From contig BFEA01000002.1 of NCBI GenBank assembly GCA_003427395.1, positions 2,769,445 to 2,823,330 on the forward strand: 53,886 nt of DNA, written 5' to 3'. The notes under the pieces are model-generated. The model made no database searches. It saw only the letters and a list, made by a program, of their open reading frames with translations, and was not told the origin of the DNA. Made by a program: the position numbers and the translations under genes. Below are positions 1 to 11,062 of this stretch, in pieces (positions within the stretch are counted from its first letter, which is position 1; every line of letters begins with the position of its first letter). The DNA comes from Chara braunii. Its lineage: Eukaryota > Streptophyta > Charophyceae > Charales > Characeae.

Positions 1-1605
1 GCGGGCCTTATCTCGGTTCTGGGACCGTGTTGCTCTAACTTTCGTACCTACTAAGGGGGACAATTGTACCCGAGGGACACTATTGGTTCTCAGTTGAAAG
101 GGGGACACCCCAGTACTACCGTGTGGGGTAGCCCGATAATCGGCCAAGATGTGGTCAACAATGACCGGCCAGGGCCGGGTGTCTCCCGCGGTGATATTCC
201 GTCTAAGGGCGGTCTTAATCATTCGGTTGGCATTCTCTACCAGGCCATTGGCTTGAGGCCAATGCCCCGGCGAGTAGATAATCTTAACGTCCGCCCTGAC
301 TAGGTGACGTTCTACTTCGCCTTGAAATTCTGACCCATTGTCCATGTGTACCTCTTCTACGTCTAGATGCATGCAAAAAAATCGATTTACGTACCAGGCT
401 ACTTCCTGCGAATTCCGGCTGGTCATAGGGTACGCCGCTATCCATTTCAAAAAATGATGGACGGCCACTAAAAGAACATTGAGCTCTCCCTGATCGACGG
501 GACCTGTCGGAACGTTGATATCCGTCGTGTCAATGCTAACCCTTTGAAAGGGGCGGTCTACCCGAGTGGGCACCATCGTCCAATGCATCTGTACCGGCGC
601 CTTGTCCGCCGCGCAGGCCGGGCAATTCTGAATGGTGTATTTCACATCTTCCCGAATTCCCGACCTATACCATCCGTTCTTTTCGATGGGTTTTTCCGTG
701 TACTTGACCGCGAAATGGACCGCATCCTCTTCATGCGGCTCGTGTCCAATCGAACCTAGCGAAAGGGTGTGGAACCGTCAACCAGCTAGTCCCTCCGTCA
801 TCATCGACTTTCCGTTTTTGTAACGTCGGTCCCTGCCAACGATAGTCCTGCGCCCACTTCGTGACTCTCCGCCGCTCGACTTTGGTAAGTTCTGACAGCG
901 AGTCGCCTGACAGCCTCCGTAGCAACAGAAGGTCCGTCCAGACTTCTGCCCGACGGACACTTGGCGCAAATCCGTCGGCTAATCGTGCATCCAGATACCG
1001 TTTCTCGGTAGGGACTTGGTCTGTTCTACAGTTGGGACAGACCCACGTCTTTTCACTTCGGTACCTAACGCATTGTCCGTGGGACTTGACCGCTTGACAC
1101 CGGACTGCACTGCACCCACAAAAGAAAACTGGGCCCTCCCGGATGTGACCCTTCTTGGTCCGGGACCATAGGCAAGGTATAGAAGAAACAAGGACTTAGA
1201 TGTGTTTCAGGGAACGAGTAGGGACTAGACGAGAGAGCGAGGGAGTTGGATGAGGGCAAAGAGATAGCGTCTGCCATCTCCGGAGAAACCTCCTTTCCGG
1301 ACTCAGGCGTCGTTCTTGCGCAGCACGTGTAGCTCCTAGTGCAGTTTTGTCGCCGCGACTTCTGGCCTCCACAGAATGAGTCGCTCGTTGCCGGGACACT
1401 TGTTGGGCGGCGGGAGGCACGTCAATCCATCGGCGTTACCATGCTACCGCGTGGCATGGTGGCGGATGTCGAAGTCATAGTCTTGCAGACGCACCGCCCA
1501 CCTGCCTAGCATCCCCGTGTAGTCCGTGTTGTTGTGTAGGGACAGCGGCGGCTGATGATCCGTGACCAGCACGAATTTCTGGTCGTAAAGATACGGTCGG
1601 AAATG
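1..1605 (-). pseudogene. Truncated RNase H-integrase segment of a second Ty3/gypsy copy
   Basis: This stretch matches 5736-7317 of the main element base for base apart from scattered substitutions and small indels, in the same orientation. It covers the end of RNase H, the linker and most of integrase, and leaves the window at base 1. Conserved integrase pieces are readable (DNGSEFQG, GLVENANR), but the frame is broken. A 2-base loss near 735 follows the zinc-binding start of integrase, and one extra base near 1110 breaks the linker finger. A conserved Asp in the catalytic core (VDHF in the other copy) is His here. At about 1605 the sequence switches abruptly into LTR sequence equivalent to 11922 onward, so gag, protease and most of RT are missing. 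It is a dead deletion derivative, probably part of a tandem element. Confidence 0.85.
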
Positions 1606-1606
1606 G

Positions 1607-3039
1607 TAGCGAGATGAGACGATCGGAGGTAGGCGATGAACACGGGCAAGATCCCACGCTCCCGGTCATCCGAACCAACATCGACTCCATACAACACTCG
1701 ATGCAACCTTCTCTCTCAGGGTTAGTGCGTCGGAGGAAGATGTCGAAATCGAAGCTCTCTTCCCCTTGCGGGGGCGTCGACCGCGCGCGCGGACGCAGGC
1801 GGTTGACGTCACCGGTACGGGGACGAGAAACTCAAAAAGGAAGGCGGGAGAGAGAGAGGGAGAGAGCTTACACCGAGAACTCGCGCGCCCTCGAAGGGCC
1901 GCGGAAGGGAGGGGAACAACGGGATTAACACACTCGTACTCCTAGGCAGACGATCCCCCAGTTCAGTTTCCCCGTCCCCACCCGGACAAGTACATACACA
2001 CATGCACGCAAACAATCAATAACCCTTGACAGGACATCTAATCATCCATAGACCTTCGACATCACTCATGCGCACAACCAGCTCCCATCACTCGGGGCTG
2101 CACACATACGACATGCATAAACAAAGCAGCAATGGAGATAAAAGCGAGTCCTTCTTGTACACAAAAATTTCAATTAATTGCCGCCCCCAGGCGCAGCCTT
2201 CGAACCTCCCAAGACCACCGACCACCATAGCCACAAGGCCCTGCTGCGGCCGACGTCAAATCCCCACCACTGCTCGGTCCCTCCGACTGCGTCACCCCGA
2301 GACTACCGCGGGTCCACCCCACGTCGTCACTCCGCCCGTCCTTCGGCTCGTCGAGCCTGTTCGGCGCCGTGGACTTTCACGCATAGCTCGCGCAGCATTG
2401 CAGCCGAGATCAAAGAGAGGGAGAGTAGAGGGTTGCGCGGATTTATAGCGCGGGAGGCGGCGGGTTGCCAGCGCAAGGTGAGGGCAGCGCAGGGTGTAGA
2501 TGAGCAGGACAAGAGAAAGGTGGGGAGTTAGGGGGTTCGACCCGCGGGGTTGCATGGTCCTATGTGATTGGGGTGTTCGTCCAAGTGGTGCGCGTTTTCC
2601 CGCTCTCCACATTGATCCGAGCATCCCAACTACGCGGCCAATCACTTCGCGGAGAAGATGGGGCAAGGATCGAGCTGGGCGGAGGGGAAGACGAAGAGTC
2701 TGGCATGGGGGAAATGCGCGCAGCAAGAAGGGAAGATGGCGCGGGAATGCAAAGCAAGAAACGGGGGTGCGAGACGCGCGAAGAAGTCGGGGCTTAGGCG
2801 CGCGCACGCAAAAATTCAAAAAGTCCCCACCGAAACCGTTTCTTGGTTTTCATGCCGCGGCCGCTATTCGCCCGCGCGGGAGTTATTAACCAAACAAAAT
2901 GAAAAAGCCGTTTCGAAAAGAAAACAAAAGCAAAAAGAGAGAAACCCCCCTGTTTGTCCGCATCCGTGGCTCGGGGCTTCCGCGGAGTTTTACCTCAGGG
3001 ATACGGCAAGCTGCGCGGTACGGATCTGAGCTTATCACA
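1607..3039 (-). repeat. 3' LTR, truncated
   Basis: It aligns along its whole length with 11922-13355. On the minus strand it begins TGTGATAAGC, fitting the usual TG start of an LTR. The missing part corresponds to about 11075-11921 and is replaced by RNase H sequence. A TATA-like box sits at 2441-2447. Just upstream of the LTR start the internal sequence reads TATCACAGA, which makes a 7-bp inverted repeat with TGTGATA. No clear polypurine tract is visible next to it, so the exact boundary rests on the end of homology. Confidence 0.85.
2441..2447 (-). promoter_or_regulatory. TATA-like box in the 3' LTR
   Basis: Minus-strand TATAAAT in a GC-rich context, conserved at the same place in the other LTR (12757-12763). 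It lies about 600 bp inside the LTR, suitable for a U3 promoter. Confidence 0.5.
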
Positions 3040-3606
3040 TCTGTGATACGCAGGGGGTTCCGAAAAATAAGCAGTCTCCCGACTGCTGATGTCATCATAT
3101 CTTCGATGATCGGGCGGCCTCTTCATCGTCAGCTGGCCTGGTCATCTTCCTAATCTACGTGGATGCATACTGCATCCTCCATCACCTCCTCCCATAGTAT
3201 ACATCCGATCGGGCGGTCTCTTCATCGTCAACTGTCCCGATCGGTAAGTAGTTTTTAATTTTTTTTTTTTTTTTTTTTTTTTTTTATACACAGCGCGTCT
3301 CGACGCGCAAACTTTGGGCATAAGAGAAGAAGATGATGAAGAGGGAGAAGGAGAGAAGCTGGGAGAGGTAGGCGAGGGTGATAAGAGGAAGTGATCGATG
3401 TCGGGATTGAGAGGGGGCAGAATAGGTGGAAGAAAAGCGGCCATTGTCGTCGGCGCATCTTCCTCCTGGAAGTGGTGCTGGACGAACGAGGGATAGAGGA
3501 AGGCTCCCGGCACATGAGACAGGATACGTGGCGCCAGATCCACCACCGCTCGCACCACCCGCTTGCATACCGATCGGGGCCCTGGACCCGTCATCACCAC
3601 ATGAGT
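3040..3606 (-). other. Internal non-coding region between ORF3 and 3' LTR
   Basis: No coding region is recognised. It holds two direct copies of a 30-odd-base segment beginning GATCGGGCGG (about 3108-3140 and 3206-3239) and a 27-base poly-T run at 3259-3285 (poly-A on the element's sense strand). Next to the run is a short inverted repeat, GCGCGTC/GACGCGC. It would be the 3' untranslated part of the retroelement RNA. Confidence 0.55.
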
Positions 3607-5406
3607 CTAGGTGTAAGGCCGTCGTTCCCGCTTCTGCGCTGCGAAGACAAGGAAGTGGTACATCACATTGGGACGCTGCCCGGTCTCGTAGATGAGCGTC
3701 CCAATCAGTCGCGCCTCAATACACCCTTGAAAAGGGGGTGTCAGATATGGTCCCCAGGCCGGATCAGGGTGCGGCGCCCCAGCAATGGCCTCGAGCCTGA
3801 TGGTGGCGGGCTCCACCATGAAGTCCACCTCTGTCGGATGGACCGTCCGGCGCGGAGGAACTACCAATGTCAATGAGCGGGGCACCCCGGGGTGACTGGC
3901 GGGAACGGAGAGGTCCCGCGAGGACGGGGGGNCTAGATATGGGATCCGGAAATCCCATTCGGCTTCCTCCTCCGGCTGCTGCTGCTGATGATGGCCCGAC
4001 TCCATCAAGATTGAGATCGGGCACACGCGGAAAGGGCGGCGATGGCACGACAGTCTCCTTAACGAGCGTCGCCGCACTCCCAGGCACGGGGTCAGGATTC
4101 CGCGTACGCGCGGGCTGAATCACCTCCTCGCCGCCGCCGATCCTGCTGCCTTGCGCTCCTAGAGACGGGTGGCGTCTCTTCCTCTTCAGCGTCTTCTTGG
4201 GGGCCTTCGGGGGCGCCGGTCGCAGATACGACGAGGGAGGCCGCAATGGCTTTTCCTCTGGGAAGCCCTCCAACCTCTTCGCGCACTGCGCAATGTAATC
4301 CGGGATGACGACTGCGTTGTACGTTCTCCGCGGGGCCGTCGCTGTCCGCAATCGTGGTTGGATCTCCTCCTTCTCGCTCGCGATCACTTGCACAATGGAG
4401 AGGAGCTCAAGATGTATGAGCTCCAGCAATCCCAGATCGATCGTCCGGAGCTGGGCGAATGGGTACAGCGCCACCGTCCCTTCCTTCTCCGCTGGCTTGG
4501 GCCGTGTGATGACGCAGTAGACAACGAAGTGCTCCCCGATGCAGTGGTCTTCGTGATCCACGAAGTACCGGAACATCCCCAGCGCCACCAACTTGTACAG
4601 CGCACGGTGCAACTCCCACACGTCTTCGTCGGCGAAGGGCAGCGGCTCCATGTCAGTAAGCTCGACCAAATACTCCGAGAACTCACGCATGGGATAAGGG
4701 CCCTCCGTGAGTTGATAGGGGAGGGTGGTGTAAGAGAAGAAGGGAGGCATTTAGTACGGGACAGGGGGAATAGCTTGGAAGTTGAGAGGAGCAGCGGGAG
4801 GAAGAAGCGCGGGGAGCTGTGGCACCAACGCAATGGGTCCGTTCTCTGCCCTGCGCATCAGCACTTCGTGGGTTGTGAATCGGTGCCCCCCCCGTCCTTG
4901 CAATCTGGCCACTGATCTGGCCGCTTCCACCGCGTATTCGCACACAAAACTTCACGTCGGCTCCCGATTCGGCTGCGGTAGGATCGTCAAGTCGCCGATA
5001 AAGGTGGAGACGTTGTGCACGATGTTGGGTGCCACCTGGAGCATGCGGAACTCAATGAAGACTCGAGTCGTCTCCCGACCAGGCAACTGCGTCACGTCCA
5101 CGTACACCCCCACATACGTCAGTCGATCGCCAAGCAACGAGTACGCCGCCAAATCAACAACCCCGGGCGCTCGCACGTTCACATGTTGAATGTCGTACCG
5201 CAACTGCCTTTCCTCATTGAACCGATGCTGCAACAAGCAATCTGCAAGCGGCGTCTGGAAATGCTCGAGGGGCTCATGCTCCGGCTGGCGATGGTTCATC
5301 CTGCTCCCTGAAACTCTCAGCACGAATGGACGAGGCAGATCAGGAAGAGGAGGAGGAGGAAGAAGGAGAGGATGATCTCGTCGGAACGGGAGCCCGTAGG
5401 GGACCT
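3607..5406 (-). pseudogene. Third ORF of the retrotransposon, env position, unknown function
   Basis: After integrase stops at 5415, a different frame opens at 5406 with the first ATG at 5299. It stays open to 3764 except for TGA at 4952-4954 and TAA at 4751-4753, the latter directly followed by ATG at 4750. Near an ambiguous base (3932) coding-like sequence moves to another frame and runs to 3607. Joined conceptually it would be about 550-600 residues. The first part looks like a folded domain (RLTYVGVYVDVTQLPGRETT). A middle part is acidic and hydrophobic. A proline-rich stretch follows with a basic cluster (PKKTLKRKRRHP) resembling a nuclear localisation signal. I see no signal peptide, membrane segment or furin-like site, so it does not look like an envelope. 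I do not recognise the family. Confidence 0.6.
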
Positions 5407-5414
5407 AGCGATGG

Positions 5415-6611
5415 CTAGAAGGGCCAGAGCGCGGCAGCGTGCCGTGTCAACGGTCGGGCCTGGGAGTTGTGACGGGGAATCAGCTTCACGAAGTGCTGTC
5501 CCTGTGCGCCAACTTCCGTGACCTCGTAAATGCCTGTGTAGCGCGGGTGGATCTTGGAGGAGCGCGCAGATTTCCGTACCTCCACCAAGTCCCCAACTTT
5601 ATAGCGGGGCAGTGGTCCCGCCGACGCGTGTCGATTCTCGTAGTCACGGATCTGCCGTTGATATGTCCGATCTACGGCCTGCTGTCGACGTCGAGCTAAC
5701 GGGGGGTAGGCCCTAGCCATTAAGTCCATGTAGTGGCAGGCCTTATCTCGGTTCTGGGCCCGTGTTGCTCTAACTTCCGTACCTACTACGGGGGACAATT
5801 TCACCCGAGGGACACTATTGGTTCTCAGTTGAAAGGGGGACATCCCAGTACTACCGTGTGGGGTAGCCCGATAAACGGCCAAGATGTGGTCGACAATGAC
5901 CGGCCAAGGCCGGGTGTCTCCCGCGGTGATATTCCGTCTAAGGGCGGTCTTAATCAGTCGATTGGCATTCTCTACCAGGCCATTGGCTTGAGGCCAATGC
6001 CCCGGCGAGTAGATAATCTTAACGTCCGCCCTGACTAGGTGACGTTCTACTTCGCCTTGAAATTCCGACCCATTGTCCATGTGTACCTCTTCTACGTCTA
6101 GATGCATGCACAAAAATCGATTTACGTACAGGGCTACTTCCTGCGAATTCCGGCTGGTCATTGGGTACGCCTCTATCCATTTCGAAAAATGATCGACGAC
6201 CACTAAAAGAACATTGAGCTCTCCCTGATCGACGGGACCTCTCGAAACGTTGATATCCGTCGTGTCGATGCTAACCCTCTGAAAGGGGCGGTCTACCCGA
6301 GTGGGCACCATCGTCCGAGGCATCTGTACCGGCGCCTTGTCCGCCGCGCAGGCCGGGCAATTTTGAACGGTGTATTTCACGTCTTCCCGAATTCCCGACC
6401 AGTACCATCCGTTCTTTTCGATGACTTTTTCCGTGTACTTGACTGCGAAATGGACCTCATCCTCTTCATGAGCGGCTCGCGTCCAATCGAACCTAGCAAA
6501 AGGGTGCGGAACCGTCAACCAGCTAGTCCCTCCGTCATCATCAACTTTCCGTTTTTGTAACGTCGGTCCCTGCCAGCGATAGTCCTCCGCCCGCTCCGTG
6601 ACTCTCCGCCG
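5415..6611 (-). pseudogene. Integrase domain
   Basis: It inserts element cDNA into the host genome. The N-terminal zinc-binding HHCC set is visible (HEEDEVH, then about 30 residues, then CPAC). The DDE core shows Asp in SIDTTDIN, Asp in HMDNGSEFQG and Glu in GLVENANR, about 35 residues apart. The C-terminal SH3-like part reads YKVGDLVEVRKS followed by PRYTGIYEV. The domain is open from 6611 to its stop at 5415 (end ALWPF), so this part could still encode a whole integrase. It has lost its join to RNase H through the TAG at 6612-6614 and a frameshifting deletion upstream. There is no ATG at the open end, consistent with a polyprotein segment. Confidence 0.93.
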
Positions 6612-7011
6612 CTAGGATTTGGTAAGTTCTGACAGCGAATCGCTTGACAGCCTCCGTAGTAACAGAAGGTCCGTCCAGACTTCCGCCCGGCGGACACTTG
6701 GCGCAAATCCGTTTCTAGGTAGGGACTTGGTCCGTTCTACAGTTGGGACAGACCCACGTCTTTTCACTTCGGTACCTAACGCATTGTCCGTGGGACTTGA
6801 CTGCTTGACACAGACTACACTGCACCCACAAAAGAAAATTGGGCCCTCCCGGATGTGACCCTTTTGGTCCGGGACCATAAGCAAGGTACATAAGAAACAG
6901 GGACTTAGATGTGTTTCAGGGGACGAGTAGGGACTAGACGAGAGAGCGAGCGAGTTGAATGAGGGCAAAGAGATAGCGTCTGCCATCTCCGGAGAAACCT
7001 CCATTCCGGAC
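6612..7011 (-). pseudogene. RNase H-integrase linker with PHD-like zinc finger, broken
   Basis: In the frame used by RNase H, about 6747-6827 encodes Cys-x2-Cys-x5-His-x2-Cys-x10-Trp-x-Cys-x2-Cys (CSLCQAVKSHGQC, then TWVCPNC). This is the spacing of the second half of a PHD finger; the first Cys pair is not clear. The following segment, ending in LLLLRRLSSDSLSELTK, moves to the integrase frame. Comparison with 1-1605 explains this. The other copy has 26 extra bases at the equivalent of about 6710, flanked by ACGG repeats, and a GAG codon where this copy has TAG at 6612. A 26-base slippage deletion plus a nonsense change therefore broke this copy. In both copies RNase H is followed by a TGA (7012-7014 here). 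Confidence 0.6.
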
Positions 7012-8694
7012 TCAGGCGTCGTTCTTGCGCAGCACGTGTAGCTCCCCGTAGTGAGGTTTCGTCGCCGCGACTTCTGGCCTCCACGGAATGAGTCGCTCGT
7101 TGGCGGGACACTTGTTGGGCGGCAGGAGGCGCGTCAATCCATCGGCGTTACCATGCTGCCGCGTGGCACGGTGGCGGATGTCGAATTCATAGTCTTGCAG
7201 ACGCACCGCCCACCTGCCCAGCATCCCCGTGTAGTCCGTGTTGTTGCGTAGGGACAGCAGCGGCTGATGATCCGTGACCACCACGAATTTCTGGCCGTAA
7301 AGATACGGCCGGAAATGCTGGACCCCCCTCACCACCGCCAGGCGTTCGCCTTTGCACGCTTCGTAATTTGCCTGCGCCTCGCTCAGTGTCTTGGATGCAT
7401 ACTCAATGACGTGTTCCCTTCCGTCTGCCCCGTGCTGAGTCAGCACCGCCGATATCGCCTGAGGCTGCCAGTCGGTGTACAGTGCGAACGGTCTTGCCGG
7501 ATCGGGACGCGCCAACACAGGAGCAGATGTCAGAGCCTCCTTCAACACCTGAAACGCCGCTTCGCATTCCGACGTCCAGATCAGCTGTTCCTCGTTCTTC
7601 AGCAGGTTCGTGAGGGGCTTCGCTATACCGGCGAACCCCTTGATGAAGCGTCAGTAATAGGATGCCAGCCCTAGGAAAGCCCGAACCTGGGTGAGTGTGA
7701 CCGGCGCCGGGGCTTCTTGAACTGCTACCACCTTCCTCCGATCCGGTTTTAGTCCATCGACCATGACGATGTACCCCAAGAATGAGATCTCCGACAAGAA
7801 GAACTCGCTTTTCTCCAAGGCCATTTTGAACCCCGCATCCTTCAGTGCATGCAAAACCCACTCAATGTGTTCCACGTGGTACTCGTGTGCTTTTGAAAAG
7901 ACAAAAATATCATCCATGTACACAATCACGCAGAAACTGATCAGGGGTTGGGTTAGTCGGGTTTTGTTAACGAACTCAGCGAAGGCCATATTCATGGCCC
8001 GCTGAAACGTTGCAGGGGCGTTATAAATTCCCATGGGACACCGGACCCATTGCCACGTGCCCTCAAATAGGACAAAAGCAGTTTTGGGTCGGTCCTCCGG
8101 TCGGACTGCGACATGGTGAAAACCGTGTCGGATATCGAACTTGGAAAAGACTCGCGCGGCCCCGATAGCATCTAACAAATTGTCGATTCGCGGCAAGGGA
8201 TACACATCTTTGGTAGTGATAGCGTTCAATTTTCGGTAGTCGATACATACCCGGACCGAACCATTTCGTTTTGGCACGAGCACCACGGGAAACCACCACG
8301 GCCCCAGCGATGGTTCGACCCACCCCAACCGCTCGAATTCCCGTACCCTTTCCAACGCCAGCTGTCTTTCTTTAAGGGAATATCGGTATGGTCGGCAATG
8401 TATCGGGGTGTGATCCCCGGTATCAATTGCGTGCTGTATCAAAGGGGTTAGCCCTATGTCGTGGTCCTGAATGCTGACGGCCTCAAGATAGGCCTGTATA
8501 ACCGCCAGGAGGAGGCGTTTGTATTCATCCGGAACATGGGCTGGTAACTGAACTTCTATGGTTCCCTCAGGAAGGGAGACCGTCGTCGTAACCGTGCGGA
8601 CCGCCGCGCTGGCATCGGGCGGGGCCCCAAACAAAGAGTTGTCGGTTTTCGCTGAAAGGACAGTCGCAATAAGTTGACTGTCCGCCAGACTCAT
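7012..8694 (-). pseudogene. Reverse transcriptase-RNase H, one internal stop
   Basis: This is the polymerase that copies element RNA into DNA. RT motifs appear in order: WFPVVLVPKRNGSVRVCIDY, the catalytic Asp in FSKFDIRHGFHH, PMGIYNAPATFQ, VYMDDIFVFS with the YMDD pair, then FLGYIV and RAFLGLASYY. The frame is then stopped by TGA at 7651-7653 and continues RFIKGFAGIAKPL in the same frame. The expected residue is Arg, so CGA has become TGA. RNase H follows (LYTDWQPQAISAVLTQ, IEYASKTLSEAQ, VVTDHQPLLSL) and ends at TGA 7012-7014. A slightly extended loop (NKTRLTQPLISF) precedes the YMDD strand. The order RT then RNase H upstream of integrase is Ty3/gypsy type. Confidence 0.95.
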
Positions 8695-9519
8695 CGGCTA
8701 GCTTTCCATGTCACTGTCACTGTCCAGTTCGGGTCCGACCGAGGGTTCTACCGAAAAGGCCTGCGTTAGTTCCCTCGGCCCCCATCGATATTCCCTGGTT
8801 CGGGGTTGAAACGACACCCCTTCTTTCAAGAGTATCGCGGCTTTTTCATTCGTGAGTAGGGGCCGTGGAGGTCGAAAAGATAAATCGCACAGCCCCCTCA
8901 GCTCGGTAAATCTTTCAGGTAGGGGGTCCGTCCCGAGATATAAGGACGGAGGGGGTTCCGAAAAGTCAGTTATTCGGGACACCCTCAGCAGGGGTTCCCC
9001 CTGCACCACGGAGGAAAACGCGTGCGACCAATTGGACTCGCTCCGAACTATCCCCAAGGGTTCTCGCCGCCAAGAATGGCGCCACCGATCCTGAACCCGA
9101 ATCGGATATCGGTCGGGTACATCAGTCTCGTCAGTTTCCGTCGAGGGTTCATTTTCGTCTGGTGACAGGCGTCGGATCATGTTGATTTGATGGGCTTTCG
9201 TGGTGATTCAAGGCGCCGGCTGGGTGCGCATGCGCACCGCCAGTCTCATTGGTATCGTTTGGGGTTTGGGGTGGGCCGATGTGAGCACCACCTTACAGCT
9301 GTCAAAGTGCATTCGCGCTCCGACCGCCGCCTGCCACGGAATGCATAGCAGAACATCATACGCCCGCACATCCAGCACGATTACGTCGCACAAACAATGC
9401 ACCCGCCCCACCCGTATAGGCACGTTCGAGGTTATAGGATAGGCTCCGAGGAATACCTCGGGTTTTTCCGATGCAGAGTCTACGGTCTGGATCATTCCTA
9501 TCCGGTCGGCTTCGTGCAC
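8695..9519 (-). pseudogene. Aspartic protease remnant and pre-RT spacer
   Basis: The segment 9519-9208 has the features of the C-terminal half of a retropepsin-like protease. It includes VIVLDVRAYDVLLCIPWQ, resembling the hydrophobic strand plus LLG-x-PW motif of gypsy proteases, with Cys in place of the usual Gly. A catalytic D-S/T-G triad is not found just upstream, where an acidic stretch runs into TAG at 9535-9537. The frame continues after TGA (9205-9207) through an acidic, proline-rich spacer (9180-8698) to TAG at 8695-8697, then directly into RT. The spacer has no recognised domain. Confidence 0.65.
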
Positions 9520-9534
9520 CTTTGAGGTCGAGGG

Positions 9535-10883
9535 CTACGAATCCTCATTTGTGGGTAGGTCCCGTAGGACCGACTTTTTGCCCTTTCGACTTTCCTCGAA
9601 TCGGCGCCTGTTTTTGAGGCATCGTTCGATCAACTTTTCGTTAGCCACTTCGGAAATGGTTAGCAGATAGGGAATAGGGACGGGGATCCGAAGATCCAAA
9701 GCCTTCAAGACATCCAATATGTCGATATGGCCATCCTTGTATTCAGGACCAGGTGCCGCAAGGTCTTCGAACCCTGGTCGCCACGGCCCGAGGTCGCTTT
9801 CCTCGGTAATCCGTTGGACGTGATGTATCACTCCTATGGTCCCGGGTTCGAACATCGCCACAGCCATGTATTCATCGGGCCCTATCTCAGTGGCCGCAGG
9901 GGTCACCATCTCCGTTGCCCCGGTATCCATCACCGTGGCCACCCTCCCCTGTCCTGTAGCGGTTGGAGCAGCCAACAATTTTTGGGAAGGCCCAGTGGGC
10001 CCCCCCTGAGTTCGAGGTTTCGAACAATCTTTCGCAAGGTGACCTGGCTGATTACAGTTATGACAGCTTAGGGGCGGGACAGCCCCAGCCACGGCCCATC
10101 TTATCATAGGGGCCCCGGCGGCCATAGCTGCTTGTTGCCGTTGTGCGGCAGCTAAGCGTTGCCGCTGCAGGCCCTGAACAAACTCCGTCAGCGGGGCCAC
10201 TACTATAACTAATTGGGCCGCGACCTCTTTTATGGACACTTCTTCCTTACCCCGGCCTCCTTGTGCTTGACTAGAGCGATGGGAGGTCGAAGCCGAGGAA
10301 GAAGCTTTCCGATCCGAGCCTTTTTTTGCCGGACCCTATCCGAATTCGTGTTGTAGCGGAGTAGCTATTGCGTCGAACACCCGAAGGGTCATCTTCGTCG
10401 GATTCCGAGTCCAGGCCTACATCGTAATTTTCTTTCCCATACTTAATTGCGTACTGAATTAGCTCCATTAGGGTATGTTCTATAGGGTTGCATTTCTTGC
10501 GGATCTTTTTTCGCAAGCGAAAATCTGACAATCCTCTGACCAAATCAGTCCGTACCATTTTCTCGTCCACCCCGGAGCGTTCGGCTAGGTACGTAAAACG
10601 TTCAGCGTATCTGGCCAAGGTCTCCCAGGGCTGCTGCGTGTATTCCTTTATTAGACGGAGGCATTGAGCTGGTGCGATGTGATAAAAACTGTCGAGAAAT
10701 TTCCTCCCCGCGTGGTTATCACCGTCGTGGGGCTTTCAAGGCAGCTAGCCAGGTGCGAGGGTCGGTATCATCTTCGGAGAAAATGGGAACTTCGGAGGGA
10801 GGAGGTACAAAGTACAGGGGATGATTGGCCATCCCCGCGTGGTTATCACCGTCGTTTTCACCCCCAATCCCGGGTTCCACCAT
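9535..10883 (-). pseudogene. gag: capsid-like and nucleocapsid region, frameshifted
   Basis: gag packages element RNA. A likely start is ATG at 10883, giving MVEPGIGGENDGDNH and then PIFSEDDTDPRTWLAALKA, typical of the front of gypsy gag. The capsid-like core continues in another frame (10618-10271) with RYAERFTYLAERSG, VRGLSDFRLRKKI and an acidic tail. A third frame (10239-9535) carries the CCHC knuckle CHNCNQPGHLAKDC at 10024-10065 after a Gln/Ala-rich helix. This last frame is the one used by pol. A 24-base segment beginning TCCCCGCGTGGTTATCACCG occurs at 10705-10728 and again at 10832-10855, probably a templated insertion. A DTGA at 9916-9927 could be a displaced protease triad or chance. 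Confidence 0.8.
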
Positions 10884-11062
10884 CGCGGGAGGCGGGTTTC
10901 TAGCCCGGCCTCTCGCTCGGTTCTGATTGCTATTCGCGGGCCGCCAGCGACGGGGAGCCAGCCTACTCAAAAATGAGAAAAATTTAAGAAGAGAGATCAG
11001 AAAGAGGAAAACTCTTAAGCAGGGTATTCGTCCTAGGAAAACCTCGGAGCCGAAACGAATCA

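Noticed and set aside
2292-2819. 175-codon minus-strand open frame in the LTR
   Set aside because: It lies across the LTR promoter region, is Arg/Pro-rich and has no motif; the equivalent frame in the other LTR is interrupted.
3607-5406. Retroviral envelope gene
   Set aside because: No signal peptide, membrane anchor or cleavage site is visible; only the position resembles env.
9916-9927. DTGA as the catalytic triad of the element protease
   Set aside because: It lies over 100 residues before the recognisable protease C-terminal part, farther than normal, so chance or displacement cannot be excluded; not called as an active site.
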